Positions 28,729 to 40,850 of a DNA stretch of 64,000 bases are shown in pieces (the stretch's first letter is position 1; every line of letters begins with the position of its first letter). Under the pieces are notes generated by a model, which saw only the letters and a list, made by a program, of their open reading frames with translations, was not told the DNA's origin and did not search any database. This DNA comes from Larus michahellis. Its lineage: Eukaryota; Chordata; Aves; Charadriiformes; Laridae. Made by a program: the position numbers and the translations under genes. Location of the stretch: contig NC_133896.1 of the NCBI RefSeq assembly GCF_964199755.1, positions 98,509,549-98,573,548 on the forward strand, given 5' to 3'.

Positions 28729-29081
28729 GTAAGTATGGCTTAGAAACAATTAAGATCCTTAAAAAATTATAAAGTAAAATGTTCTAATTTTCTTCCTTGC
28801 TTACCCCTCTCCACCTCTTTTTGTCTTTCAGTTTCTTCCCTGTTCTAGGCTTGGCACTGTTGTTGACCTCTTTGGTGTGCCCGTAGGCAATTTCCTGTCC
28901 CTTCACTTTCCCATCTAAAATGGTTTCCTGCATCCTACAGGTAAATTTTAATTAACGCAGGCAAAAGGGCCTCCCGCCTTTGGAGAGAGTTTGAAGAAAT
29001 CTTGCCTGAATGTTTCTGAGCGTTGTTCTGCTTCTAGCTGCTCAGCATGTCTTGGCTGCACCAGCTCTGCACGCTCTGACC

Positions 29082-32000
29082 ATGATCAGCAATTCCTCCC
29101 TCACCAATGTGAAAGGCCTGAGGAACCTCACCACGCAGGAAGACGGGGCGGTCAGAGTCACGGAGTCCATTGCTATAATCGTCATTGCTATTTTCATCTG
29201 TTTGGGCAACCTGGTGATTGTCGTCACCCTCTATCGGAAGTCTTACCTTCTCACGTTGAGCAACAAATTTGTGTTCAGCCTGACCCTCTCCAACTTTCTA
29301 CTCTCTGTACTGGTGCTGCCTTTTGTTGTCACCAGCTCCATCAGGCGGGAATGGATCTTTGGAGTCGTTTGGTGCAATTTCTCAGCCCTGCTCTACATGC
29401 TGATCAGCTCAGCCAGCATGCTTACTCTTGGACTCATAGCTATAGACCGGTAAGCAGCAATTTTCTACTGAATGGTAATGAATTGCCTAGTTTCATAGAG
29501 TGACTCACATAGAGCTGAGAAGCACGGCAGTGGATAATGGTCTGTACTGTTGTAATGTCTTTTTTCCTTCACCCCGTTGTGAAATTTTGATACAGAAGGC
29601 GGCGATGTCATCAATAATGCAAAATGTGGACGTGCATCTATAGTTTTTTTTAAGCTATCGATGGTATAATAACATACTCCTTGAGAAACAAGAAGTAATG
29701 ACTTAAAATTCCAGATTATATCCTAAATATGATGACAAATAGGGACAGATTTAATAGCTGCATGTGTGCCTTCAGCCAAGTTTTTCAGTCTTTCCTGCAA
29801 AGATACTTATTTTTATATGTAATTATTCTTATAAACAGGGTCCCTGAGCCTGCTTTGAGGTTTAGAGAAAAGAGCTTGTTTTACAAAGAGGACTAGCTAT
29901 CAACATCATTGAAGTACGTTCTATTTTTATTGTACGTCTTTTGTGCTCCTGTTGACTCTTTCTTTCCTTGTCTACCAGATATTATGCTGTTCTATACCCG
30001 ATGGTTTACCCGATGAAGATAACAGGCAACAGAGCAGTGGTAGCTCTTGTGTATGTGTGGCTACATTCCCTTATTGGCTGCCTCCCTCCTCTCTTTGGCT
30101 GGTCGTCTTTGGAGTTTGACCAATTCAAGTGGATGTGTGTGGTGGCCTGGCATAAAGAGGCTGGCTACACTGCCTTTTGGCAGATCTGGTGCGCGTTGCT
30201 GCCTTTCCTGGTCATGATGATCTGCTATGGATTTATATTCCGCGTGGCAAGGATTAAGGCCCGCAAAATCCACTGTGGGAGCGTCGTCATTGTGGAGGAG
30301 GACTCCCAGAGGAACGGGAGGAAGAACTCCAGCACCTCCACGTCGTCTTCTGGCAGCCGAAGGAATGCTTTCCAAGGGGTTGTCTACTCGGCCAACCAGT
30401 GCAAAGCTTTCATAACCATCTTGGTTGTCATCGGTGCTTTTGTGATTACATGGGGGCCTTACATGGTAGTAATTACGTCAGAGGCACTTTGGGGAAAAAA
30501 TAGTATTTCCCCTGCCTTGGAGACATTAGCTACGTGGTTGTCCTTTTCCAGTGCCATTTGCCATCCACTAATTTATGGACTGTGGAACAAGACGGTGCGC
30601 AAGGAACTACTAGGAATGTGCTTTGGGGATCGTTATTATCGCGAGTCATTTGTTCAGCGACATAGGACATCGAGGTTATTCAGCATTTCAAATAGGATCA
30701 CAGGTAAGATGCGTGGCTGCAGAAGTCACTCTTCCTTGATACCAGTAAGTAATGCTTAATGTCTCTCTGTGCTTCACGTGTCTCAGGGCTCTGTAAACAA
30801 AGTGGGATGTTTCTGGAGGTTTCAGCAGTCTTTTGTTCAGGTTGTCATAGACACTTGAAAGAAGAATGGTTTTTTGTGGCAGTTAACCTCTTTCTCCTAC
30901 TCTAGTAAAATTTTCTATGCCAGAGAAGACATAGTGATGAGGTTAACAAGAATAATTTATTTTCTTCTCTCTCAAGCTTTTCCTTTCAAGTGCTTACCAC
31001 TTTGTGTTACCCAGGTTGGAGCATTACCAATAGTTTGATTCATGGCTTTATGCTACAACTCCTTGAGATTCACTGAAGTTACGCTGGTCTTACTATTTCT
31101 GTAAATTCCATTTTTAGCCTTAATGGTTGTGAAGAAGAGATCATAAACAAAGTAAAACTATGTAAAAGAGTAGAACTATTTGATGTCTCAGAGTTTGGTT
31201 TGTGTTAGGTTGTGTTTTTTTTAAGTAGCAATGCAGTGAAATTCTGATTTTTGATCACTTTCCTGCTCCTGTTGAGACACTTCCAAAACCAGGACATCTT
31301 CATGGGGTCCCTTGGGACATTTCATGCAAAGGCAGGAACTGAAGTTATTTAATTGCAAAGGAAGATCTAAAATGCAGAAGAAAGGGGAGAGCAGCAAGGC
31401 ATCTGTTGTCTTTTCTGCAACCTGGAATCCCTGGGAGAGACTCCATCTAAATGAAGGAGTTCTGCAGCTGCAGCCACATCACAAGCTGCAAGAGCTCTCT
31501 AGCACTTCTTCCTTTGGCAAATCTGTATCCCGGAGATGGATGAATGCACTGGGAACTGAAGTGGGAGGGAAAAGACAAGAATTTTCTTTCTCCTTCCAAG
31601 TGATAAGAAACTGACAGCTTCACATTTGTCAGGTGACTGATAGGGAGGAAAAAAACAACCACGCAAAAAAACCCCAACAAAATCTTTAAGCAGGATCCAA
31701 AGACAGTACCTTTGTAGGAATCCTAGAATATCCTCTCTTCCTGTTTTGGGGAAAGGAAATCCTTGAAAGAAGTCAGGCATCTTGGTGCCCCAACCTTGCT
31801 CATGAGCTGCCTGTCACAGCTGGTGGTGGCTACCAGGTTATTCCCTGGGTAGGAGGTGTCTGGCAAATATTCCCATCTGTCTGAGTACATATGCTCTGTG
31901 TTCAGCCTGGCTGGCTGATAAAACGAGTGCAATTGCAAAAAGAGTGGGAGCGAGGTGGTGCAGGTAGAAAGGAGACTTGCCACATGGAAAGACTCCCAGC

Positions 32001-35000
32001 GATACCTGAAAGCTGTTGACTGGATTTCTAAGATTGAAAGTCCAGATGCTGTGCATTCTGGATCAGCAGGGTGAGTTTTATACATAGAATAGTAAATAAT
32101 GCAGTAGAGCAGAAAGAGTTTTTTACTGTTGTAGTCCCCTTAATTCTCATTACACAATGAATGTTTGAACTGTCTTACAGATTTGGGACTGTCTCCTCAT
32201 CTTACTGCCCTCATGGCAGGTGGGCGGCCACTAGGAAACAGCAGCAGCACAGGAGACACAGGTTTCAGCTGCTCACAGGATTCAGGTAACTAAAAGTCTC
32301 CCTCTTTTCTTGGGCAGAAATTGCACTTGTAACTTGGCAGAACTCTCTGGGATAGTCTGTATTTATACACAGATGTCTTTTGGTGGATGGATGACGTGAA
32401 GCATCTGTTCCAGCTGTTACAACAAAACTGCTGTAGTTGCTCTTTTTTTCTTCCTTGCTCTCAATATATTTACTTGCAAAATACTGTTTACTTCAAGAAA
32501 TGATGACACTCCCTTGATGATGTGTCTTAGGAACAGGGCTAACTGCTTTTGTGCCCTTCTCCTTTAGTTTCTATGTCGTTCTTCAGGGACTTTTCCTGTA
32601 TCTGCAAGGAACGGAGCAACAAAGTGCTGTTGAGAACGTGCTTCTCTGTTTCCTAGTTTGTAAGAGACCTTGTCATGTTCATCTTCCAGTGTAAACATAA
32701 ACACTTAGGATGGTTTCAGCTTATGATTGTGTCATTACTTAAGATCTCTCAGCTGAAGATGGTTTCAAAAAAAAAGTTCTGCTGGTAACTTTCTATCCAG
32801 AACTGTGGCTAGATTTTTCTGGCAGTTAATTCAACTACCATTCCTTAACTTCGCTCCAGTTATTTCAAAGAGTATTTCTGCTCTAGAGACACCAGAGGGT
32901 GATCTTCTGACATTTGCTTGGTGTTAGAGGTTTGTTTCTTAACTTTTTTAAAGGAAGTCTACGAAACTGGGATTTATTTTGGTAGTTGGTTTAGGCTCAT
33001 AGTTTTATGTCTGTTGTGGGTGTTCTGCAGCTTTATGGGACAAAGGAGAATAGCATCCTGGTAAACCTGCCTCAGTTAAGTTGTGTTACCATCTTTTGAG
33101 GAATGGTACTGAGTAATTTAAACAAATGAACAAACCAAACACATACCTAATGCTGTTAGAAGTGCCACTGTTTGTTATGGAGGGGGTACAGTCTAGGAAT
33201 GGATACACGTTGATCACCCTTGTGAAATATTGTTTTGCTGGTTGCCTCTACTGTGAGGAACTGTAAAGAACAGGAACTAAAGTCTTAGTCTCTTTTCAAT
33301 GTTGCCTGCTGCAGTACATGATCCTGTGGCCTGTGATGCAGTTGCATCTTTATCTGCCCTGGTAAACAGAAGCTGGGCTTTTCACATTGTGAAAAACAGA
33401 TGAAGTAGTAAGAGAGGAAAAAAATCCAAGTGGTGCCAGCTGTATACGAAATACTCAAGTAGGGGACCAGAGTCGTAATTGCTAGAAATGCTGCCTTAAT
33501 ACCAGTTATTCCAAGGAGAACAATCTATCCTGTGAGAATAACCGGCTAGTCTCTTCACTAGCCTTATTTGAAAAAAATGCACCGAACTAGTGCATTTGAA
33601 AAAAACACACTAACACTCTGCTCCATGGAAGAAAGTATCTCTTTCTTCGTAGGGACACCCTTCGATTGCACTGTTAAAGGAGAAGCTGCTGCCCAAGCAT
33701 TCACGCACCATTCAAGGAGTCTCACACAGACCACCAGGTTTTTAACTGCTAGGACCAGGGTCCCTTCACAATGGGCAACCCCAGTGGGCTGATGGATGCC
33801 CCTTTCAACTCCTCACACACACGCATACGCTCTTGGGTGTACCTCCTCCTTTTTCAGGCATGACCCTAGGTTTCCTGAAGCAGAGTCTCAGGCATCAGAT
33901 TTTTATAAAAACAAGTAATTTCATTGAAAGGTATAGCAGCAAGGTCAGCCTGGGTTGCATGCCTCCGAAAAGGGAGGGACCTCAAACAAAGAAATCCCAT
34001 GGCAATTATACCCTTATGATCTACACACCTGCCCCTCTCGCGCTGTTCATGTGCGTTTTGGTCTAATGGTGATTTTTGGTCTGGGGTCTTCTAACACTGT
34101 ACTGGATTCTTTTTCTGTGTCCAGGTAGGCAGGCTGTTGACTGCTCTTATCTTGTTGATGTGCAGTCTCTGCTGATGGTTGTAGCCTCCTTATGTTCCGG
34201 TTTATGCTTCTTGTGCACCCGCACTTGCTGGCAGAACATGAGGAATTGAGAAGTCACAGACTTAGGGAAAATACTACCCAAAACATGGGTATCAACGTTT
34301 TTCTTATACTAAAAGACTAAACACAGCATTGTGCCAGATGCTAGGAAAATTACTAAGAAAATTAACTCTATTGCGGACTAAAGGTTTCAGCAAATTTAGC
34401 TACTCATACTAAGTAAAGCTAAGCAAACAGCATAAATCACACCATATTATAACCCTACATAATCTAATTAAAACTTCCTTATTTAAGATAAACAACTAAT
34501 ATGTCTCAACAGCACACCCTGTTTCTGAGGTGGGTTCTGTACCCTTGGAGATCAGTAAGAGTCTATTGTTTTCTGTAGGCAGCCTCAAACCCAGCTGATG
34601 CACAGAACAGCACAGAAAGTTGTTAGTTTATTTGGGACTGAGTATTAGGGTAGCAGCACGTTCTCTTTCTTGTGTGCTAGAGGGAGGTGTATGACAGAAC
34701 ACACAAGTTTTACCTTAAAAAGTTTATCACTTTGCTATATCACAATGAATTGTCAGCAAAGAGTAGACCTGTGGAGCAGTATGTTGTCCAGAGGTATGCC
34801 CACAGCCATGCCTTTGTCTCACTTTCATAAAATGGGTGCTGGAAAACCTCCTTATTGCAAAAAGAATAAATTTGGAGATCAAAAGCAGTCAAGTGGGTGA
34901 AGAGGGATGTGAAGCCACCATCTGGAGGAGTTATGAAACCTGCGAAGGCTCTTTGTCCTAGGCCTGTTGTCACACCACAGAAGTAAATGGACTGAAAGTA

Positions 35001-38000
35001 GTGTCACGTATCGATTGTGTGCAAGCTGTGTCTTCCAACAGCAGCTTCCCTGAGGACTGCTCACTCAGCACTCTCCTAGCGTCTCCCAGAAATGCTTGCT
35101 TTGCTTCTCCCGTACACAGAGAGACCAGCATCGCAAGGGAGGACTAGGGCTGCAGTCTTGCCCTTTGTGTGAAGGTATTGCAAGGATGCCTAGGTGAATT
35201 TCCTCGTGCTTGTAAACTCTATTTTATATTGGAAGGGTGCAATGCAAATACGGGGAGGTGAAATAAAAAAACTACTCCTAAACTGAAAAAATTACTCCAG
35301 ATCAGATGAAAATAATTCCTAACCAGCAAGGGGTTTTTCCCTATTAAAATACACTTCAAGAAAGTCAAAATAGGTTGTTAGAGACAAACTAAATTGAACA
35401 GAAAAATTCCCCAGTTCAGATTTCCATCCAGGTCTGATTACAAGCATGAGCTTTGTCAGCTATGGTTGTCTGCCTCTCAGGTAGCCATTGTTAGCCTCTC
35501 CGTCTTCATCAGGAGATGGGGGAAGTTGCCCTCAACTTCACCCTTTACCTACTGCAGGTAAGGTTTCACCTTTGTCTGCTGTCCTATTGACATTATAAGC
35601 TCTGCAGCTGAGCATTTTGGAGCTGCTTGAGATTTTAGATGGCTTAACAAGAAAAGATTTCCAAATCCTTTCAATGAAAACTCTGACCTCATTCTTTTTC
35701 AGTGCAGTGTTTAATTCAAGCTGAAATTTACTCACAAAAGTTGGGTTTAGACATCTTTTGAAGGAACTGCTGCATAATGAAAAGGTTTTGCCACGGCTTA
35801 AATATTGTATCCCAGTGCTACTCTGTTTCGCTTGAGAACCCTTGCTTTTTTTCAGGAACAGATGCAATGCTTCTTGAAGATTATAGCTCAGATGGCCCTC
35901 CTGTCCCACACTGCATCTGTCCTCCTCGAAGGAGGAGTTCAGTGACGTTTGAAGATGAAGTAGAGCAAATTAAAGGTGGGTCTAGGGGTAAGTATGGAAA
36001 TGCTCAGAACCAACTATATCGGTTGCGTGCTCAGGAAGCCTCCCAGGACCTTCTGAATCACCTTAAAATGTGGTTTTGACCACTGTTTACTTTGACATAC
36101 CTGACCATTCATGCAGGTACAACAGAAAGTAACATCAGGTCTTTCTACCAGTTCTCAAGAAGTTCTCAAGATAAGGATGAGAGTCAGAAGCTGGGATTTC
36201 CTGCGTATACATAATTTATGTTGCACAGCACTATCTTCTCTGCAGCCCTGCTCATCTGGTGGCTGTTGCAGTCTGTTTTCTGTTTCTCAAGGAATACATT
36301 TTCCTGCCCTCATATTTTGATTCCATTATCCTGGTGTTTCTCATTTGCTGCCTCCTCTCAACTTTGTCATTCTCAGGCTTTAAATTCTTCCATTTACAGA
36401 CTTTAATGGTTTGAATATAATTTCATTCTGCTTCACTTACTTTTTTTTTATTTAACTTTTACTTCACTTACTGAATATGTTTCTCAGCAAATATGGATGA
36501 AAATAGATGAACCGCATGCACTTTTTTCCAGTCAACTCACTTGTTGATTCTGTGTAGAAAAGTGTTGCTGTGATCATCTGTAAAATATGGCAAAATGAGT
36601 TTAATTTAAGCTGATAGTTACAATAATATAGACTAGAAGACTTGGTAATAACAACTGAATTTACTAAATAAATGATTGTGGACAGTACAAAAATGAGCAG
36701 AATGCCTTTAAGAATCAAATAATAATAAAACCTGACTGATTTTTACGATTCTGAAATAATAAGAAGACTCTGTGGAATCTTCTCTTCAAACAGCTTAGTA
36801 AAATTCATTCTTGCCCTCTTCCCAGCATGAGCTGATTATTTCCTTGGACAAATACATTACCATACATTTCCTGTTACCTTTCTGAGTGATTATGTAGGGG
36901 CAGGCATCTATTTTTTTGTGCAGCTCAGTGAAAGAGGAAGGTCTTAGTGCAGAAGTTCTCCACAGGTTTATCAATTCTCCCTGATACCTCTCAGGTTTTC
37001 AGGATCTCTGAGATCTTAAATTATTTCAGCAGCCTCGTTGGAGGATTACCTTTAAGGTGAACACCTGTGTTGCCCAAAATTGTTGGTGGGTAGAGAGGTA
37101 TGTAGATGCTACAAAAGCAACTACATCAACGCTGAAGAGCAGGTGTATCCTAGGTAATAGAAGGTTAGGAAGAAGTATACTACTGTCTGCAACTGCAGTC
37201 TTCAACCTCTCTGGCATGGAGAGCTCTACAGCTTCCCCACTGGAAGTGGAAGTGGGTCCCCAGAGTGTCTGGAACCAATTTAAACTTAAAGACATCAGAC
37301 TGCTGATTTTAATCGTTACTTGGAGGAAGCCCTTGGAATTTGGGGACTGTTAATCCATAAACACAAAGTCTGGTGTTTTCTGGGCTTAAAACATGTTATA
37401 AAATAGCTCTTAAACTGCACTGTTCACGTCGATGAAGTGTGAGATCTTAGCCCAAAGGCACTGAGAATCCCTGTAAGGCTGTAAATCGTGCTTACAGCAG
37501 AGGAAATACAAACGGAGGGTTCTGTGCCTGTCTTCTGCATGAATTCTTGCCTGATGCCAGACAATTCCCATTGTCCCCAATCCCGGGCTCTAGGTAGTAA
37601 GCAGAAACCAGGCTGTTGACTTCAGCTGGGTACAAATTCAGACCCATAAGATCCTGTGTGCATAGGTTCAGATTCAGAAAATCATTCAACATACACTTAA
37701 TTCAAAGTCAAACATACGTGTATGAGCACTTTGCTTCATTAGATCTTATTTTTTTCACTTGAACTGGAGGTAATCTTTCTCTGCTTGACCCGTGGAGGTC
37801 ATGCTGAAGCTTTGTGTTCATAGAGTGGTTTAGGAACCCTGGGTGTTGTCAGTAAATATGCTCTGTAAGGTGGTTGTTTTGCAGAGGGCATGATCATACC
37901 TTTACAAAATGATAAGTATTAGTCTTCAAGCATTTGCACAGCCATGCTGATCAACTATGAATTTTCTGATATGTTGTCTTTTATTTCCTTTTTTTTTTTT

Positions 38001-38255
38001 TCCCCAGAAGCTGCAAAGAATTCTGTTCTTCATGTAAAAGCTGAAGTCCATAAATCTCTGGACAGTTATGCATCCAGTTTAGCAAAAGCTATTGAAGCTG
38101 ATGTGAAAATCAGTTTGTTTGGGGAAGATGCTTTACCAGGAGCTCTGTTCCCTGTGCGGACTCTTCCAGGAAGCAGTATGAACACCCGGCGTGGTATCAG
38201 GCCCCATCCTAGCCAAAGACTTCAGTTGCAGAGCATCGATGAAGGGAGTATTTGA
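29082..38255 (+). CDS. GPR161: G-protein coupled receptor 161, 5 coding exons, 521 aa
   Basis: Coding exons: 29082-29449, 29979-30703, 32181-32285, 35856-35975, 38008-38255 (1566 nt, phases agree). The first coding exon's acceptor is after 29037. The ATG at 29082 ([18 protein letters not shown], two N-glycosylation sequons) is chosen because the preceding exon has an in-frame stop. It is a class A receptor: TM1 about residues 29-51, DRY at 122-124, [17 protein letters not shown] at the end of TM7. The third loop has IKARKIHCG, matching the (I/V)KARK ciliary-targeting motif known in the family. The tail has [19 protein letters not shown] then [19 protein letters not shown], the amphipathic PKA type I regulatory-subunit binding helix. 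GPR161 sits in primary cilia, raises cAMP and represses Hedgehog signalling. Coding exons 3 and 4 are 105 and 120 nt and phase 1-1, so skipping either keeps the frame. Confidence 0.97.
30704..38007 (+). other. GPR161: GPR161 introns between coding exons 2 and 5
   Basis: Introns 30704-32180, 32286-35855 and 35976-38007. The middle one holds a probable antisense LTR (33790-34378) and a small hairpin-like motif, ATGCAC...GTGCAT, at about 33575-33596. No extra coding exon, RNA gene or other repeat was recognised. Open frames at 31312-31614 and 31723-32085 lack any support. Confidence 0.5.
33790..34378 (-). mobile_element. Probable solo LTR of an endogenous retrovirus, antisense to GPR161
   Basis: Read on the minus strand, the first 130 nt run ATAGAGTTAATTTTCTTAGT, then CTAGCATCTGGCACAATGCT, then an AGTATAAGAA...GTTGATA part. 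This parallels the 5' parts of the two LTR copies in TTF2 introns 3 and 8. A GTGCACAAGAAGC segment follows, and later an 'aataaaaa'-free U5-like part rich in CTGAGACTCTGCTTC. There is no retroviral coding sequence next to it, so it looks like a solo LTR. Borders, especially the left one, are approximate. Confidence 0.55.
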
Positions 38256-40850
38256 CAGGTGTACTGGAGCAAGAAAACAGAATGAAACCACTAAGGGGGA
38301 CCTACTACAGCTGTTACTGTTTTCGCAGAACCAGAATACTTTGATGGGATGTTTTCAGTGTTCTTTCAACACTGGAAAACCATCTGAATTATGGTACTTT
38401 TATCAGCATTTTGCAGCAGTATTTGTTTACTGGTTAGGGTGCTATTGACTCTTTTGTGCCATGTCTTAAGTTTGTCACACAGTACATAGGAATGCAGGGT
38501 TTGGTTTCATGAACCAGACCATTAGCCTGTTGAATCTTGGGTTCATCATTGGCCAAAGCCGATACAGGAATGAAAAGGGCTAAGTATGTGCAGTGTTTAA
38601 TTCATTATTGCTTGGATTCTTTTCTGACCACCAGAATAATCAGTTTACACTTGACAGATGGGAGTGCTCTGATAGGAGCTTGTGCGTTGGTTACTACATA
38701 CAACCTTACTGTCACAGACTCTCAAAGGGTGGAGGATGGACTTCACTAAGAAACAAAATCTGAACTTTTCAGAGAGCTCATGCAGATTATGGTCCCACTT
38801 ACCCTTGCTAGTGGATATTTCTGGCTGTTCAGCCATCAGAATGCTGGATCTGAAACTGGTTTGTGCATTATGCCACGTCAGTTTCTCTAGGTGGAATGGG
38901 TGGAAACAGAGCTGTGCTGGAAATATCACAGAGATGGTATTTGAGGAAATCATCAATGCAGAGTTCTTAGATTCTCTGAGAACTTCAGTTAACTCTCTCA
39001 GTTTTGCTTTTACTGAAAGGGCAGTCTATGGCTGTGGTAATCTTGACAGAATATAAGGTATTACCACTTTATATTCAGGATTCATCTTTTCTAGAGAGAA
39101 AGGTTCTGAGGTTTTTGTTTTGTTTTTTAATTGTGAGGGAATGTAGTATTTAAGCAATAGTTACCTCAGTGCGTCTATTCCTTGGAGTATTAATTCAATA
39201 ATCTCTAAATTAAGAACATTTGGCACTTACACTGCACTTTGCATGTTCTTAAGCACTGTACAGACATTACCTTGTTAGGCCTTTGTGGGAGGGTCAATCA
39301 GCCCTGCTTGCCAAAGAAGGGGAACTCAGCAACAGTCAACTGGCAATGGAAGAAGATGCAAAGGTGGGACAGTTTGTTAGGAAAAGAGGGATGAGGTGGA
39401 TCACAGGAGAATGCCCAGCTTGAGGAACCTTTTTGTGCCTTCCCGGGCTGGCCCCTTCCTTACCATGTTGGGGGTTACAGCCCTGCCTTACTGCCTATTT
39501 CAAAGCGAGAGAGATGTAGATGAGTAGAATAAATTTTTGGGGAGCAAATGGACTTAAGGACCAAGGATTTGCATTTGTTTACTCTGTGTCTGCTCCCCCT
39601 GCCTCCAGCTTTCCCCAGCAGTGGTTTGTATGACTTTTTGCTGCAGATTGCTTGGAAATCGAGGGCGGCATGTTTCCATCTGGGCAAAACCTGGGTGTAC
39701 GCTTGTTAAATTACAGCTGCGGGCAACTTAGTTGGAGGCGTAGAAGCCAACTGTTTTTGAGGCAGAGCCTCAGTCCAGTACTGTATTTAGACACCCTATT
39801 TGTTCCCAACTCAGAAACACATTTTAGCATAAGCTTATGTCCATCTCTGGACAAAGCAGCCTGAGTTTATGAACTAGCCTGAATCCCATTACATTCCCAT
39901 GTAAGATTTAATGGAATGCTTAAAATTCAGTACATGGTTTGCTGATTAAGAATGGGCCGTTAAAGCAACAACACTTAAGCACCAGTAAGATGGCTCTTTG
40001 CTTAATGCAGGAATGAAACGACTAATAATAGTGAGATCCTCACTGCTGTATTTGTTTGCTTCTAGTGCATTAGAAAAATTGTCACCTGGGGGCAGTCATT
40101 AAAAAAAAATTTAAATATCCCAGTATTTGCCAGGAAACGCCCTACATGGAGGTCATTATTGCTGTCGTTAACATTACAATCACAGTTGCTCATAGTCCTC
40201 AGCACTCCTTAAGGTATACACTTGCCTCAGGTGGCTTGAAGTATTTTATTTGCATCCCTTTTATTTCATATTCCTGCTTCAAAACAAGCTGAACAAAGTT
40301 GTCTCTGACTGTGAAAAGGGTGCAGGTGAGTGTGAATGGATTGTGGCGAAGTTGGTGGTAGCCCCAAACGGTGTATATTTAGGAGTCAAAATTCCAAGGT
40401 GCAGGTGAGAGCACAGAATTGTTAGTATTGTGTAAAATGCACGTTTTTCACACAGGTACTGAGCCGAATTCAGCCTTTGGGCAGATCGGTGGAGTTGCAT
40501 CAGTTTACACCGTGGCTGAATTCAGCTGTCAGTGTTAATTTCACTAATCCGTTATTTAGTGTAAATGTTGTTAATATTTTTGTACACACATTATATATAT
40601 AACCTTTCTGTAATTCTGTTATTACCAGAGTCATTATCTCACTTGAATTGTCATTATCAACAGCAGTGATTAAGAAAGGCACACGTTTTGTAAAACTGTA
40701 TTCCCCATCTTAAATACAAAAGAAAAAAAAACCAAAAACCACTCTTTGCAGCTCCTAATGGTCGTGATGTTTGCTTGTAGTACTGTTATTTCAACTTAAA
40801 ATTAATTTTGAATATTTCACTTTTTAAAAGTATATTGAGCTTAACGGCCG
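38256..40850 (+). other. GPR161: GPR161 3' UTR and spacer before TTF2
   Basis: No coding exon is seen here. AATAAA at 39528-39533 is a candidate GPR161 polyadenylation signal (3' UTR about 1.3 kb), and ATTAAA near 40098 is another possibility. A diverged ancient repeat lies at about 39215-39345. A weaker old-repeat-like patch (TTGCATCAGTTTACACCG) is at about 40494-40511. Confidence 0.4.
39215..39345. repeat. Possible ancient L3/MIR-like relic
   Basis: The plus strand has 'aagcactgtacagacatta' followed by a degraded 'ttgttaggcctttgtgggagg' and then 'aaggggaactcagcaaca'. This is the order found in L3/MIR-type tails (AGCRCTTTACAAACATTA, then a CTGTGAGG-type part, then GGGGAAACTGAGG). It is highly diverged, and orientation and borders are uncertain. 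Confidence 0.35.

Noticed and set aside
29010-29081. Upstream in-frame ATG at 29010 for GPR161
   Set aside because: It lies before the acceptor at 29036-29037, so it is intronic in the spliced transcript. The preceding exon also has an in-frame stop.
30704-30759. Alternative GPR161 end by reading into the intron after coding exon 2
   Set aside because: The donor CACAG|GTAAGA is strong and the downstream exons match the known receptor tail, so the short read-through is not needed.
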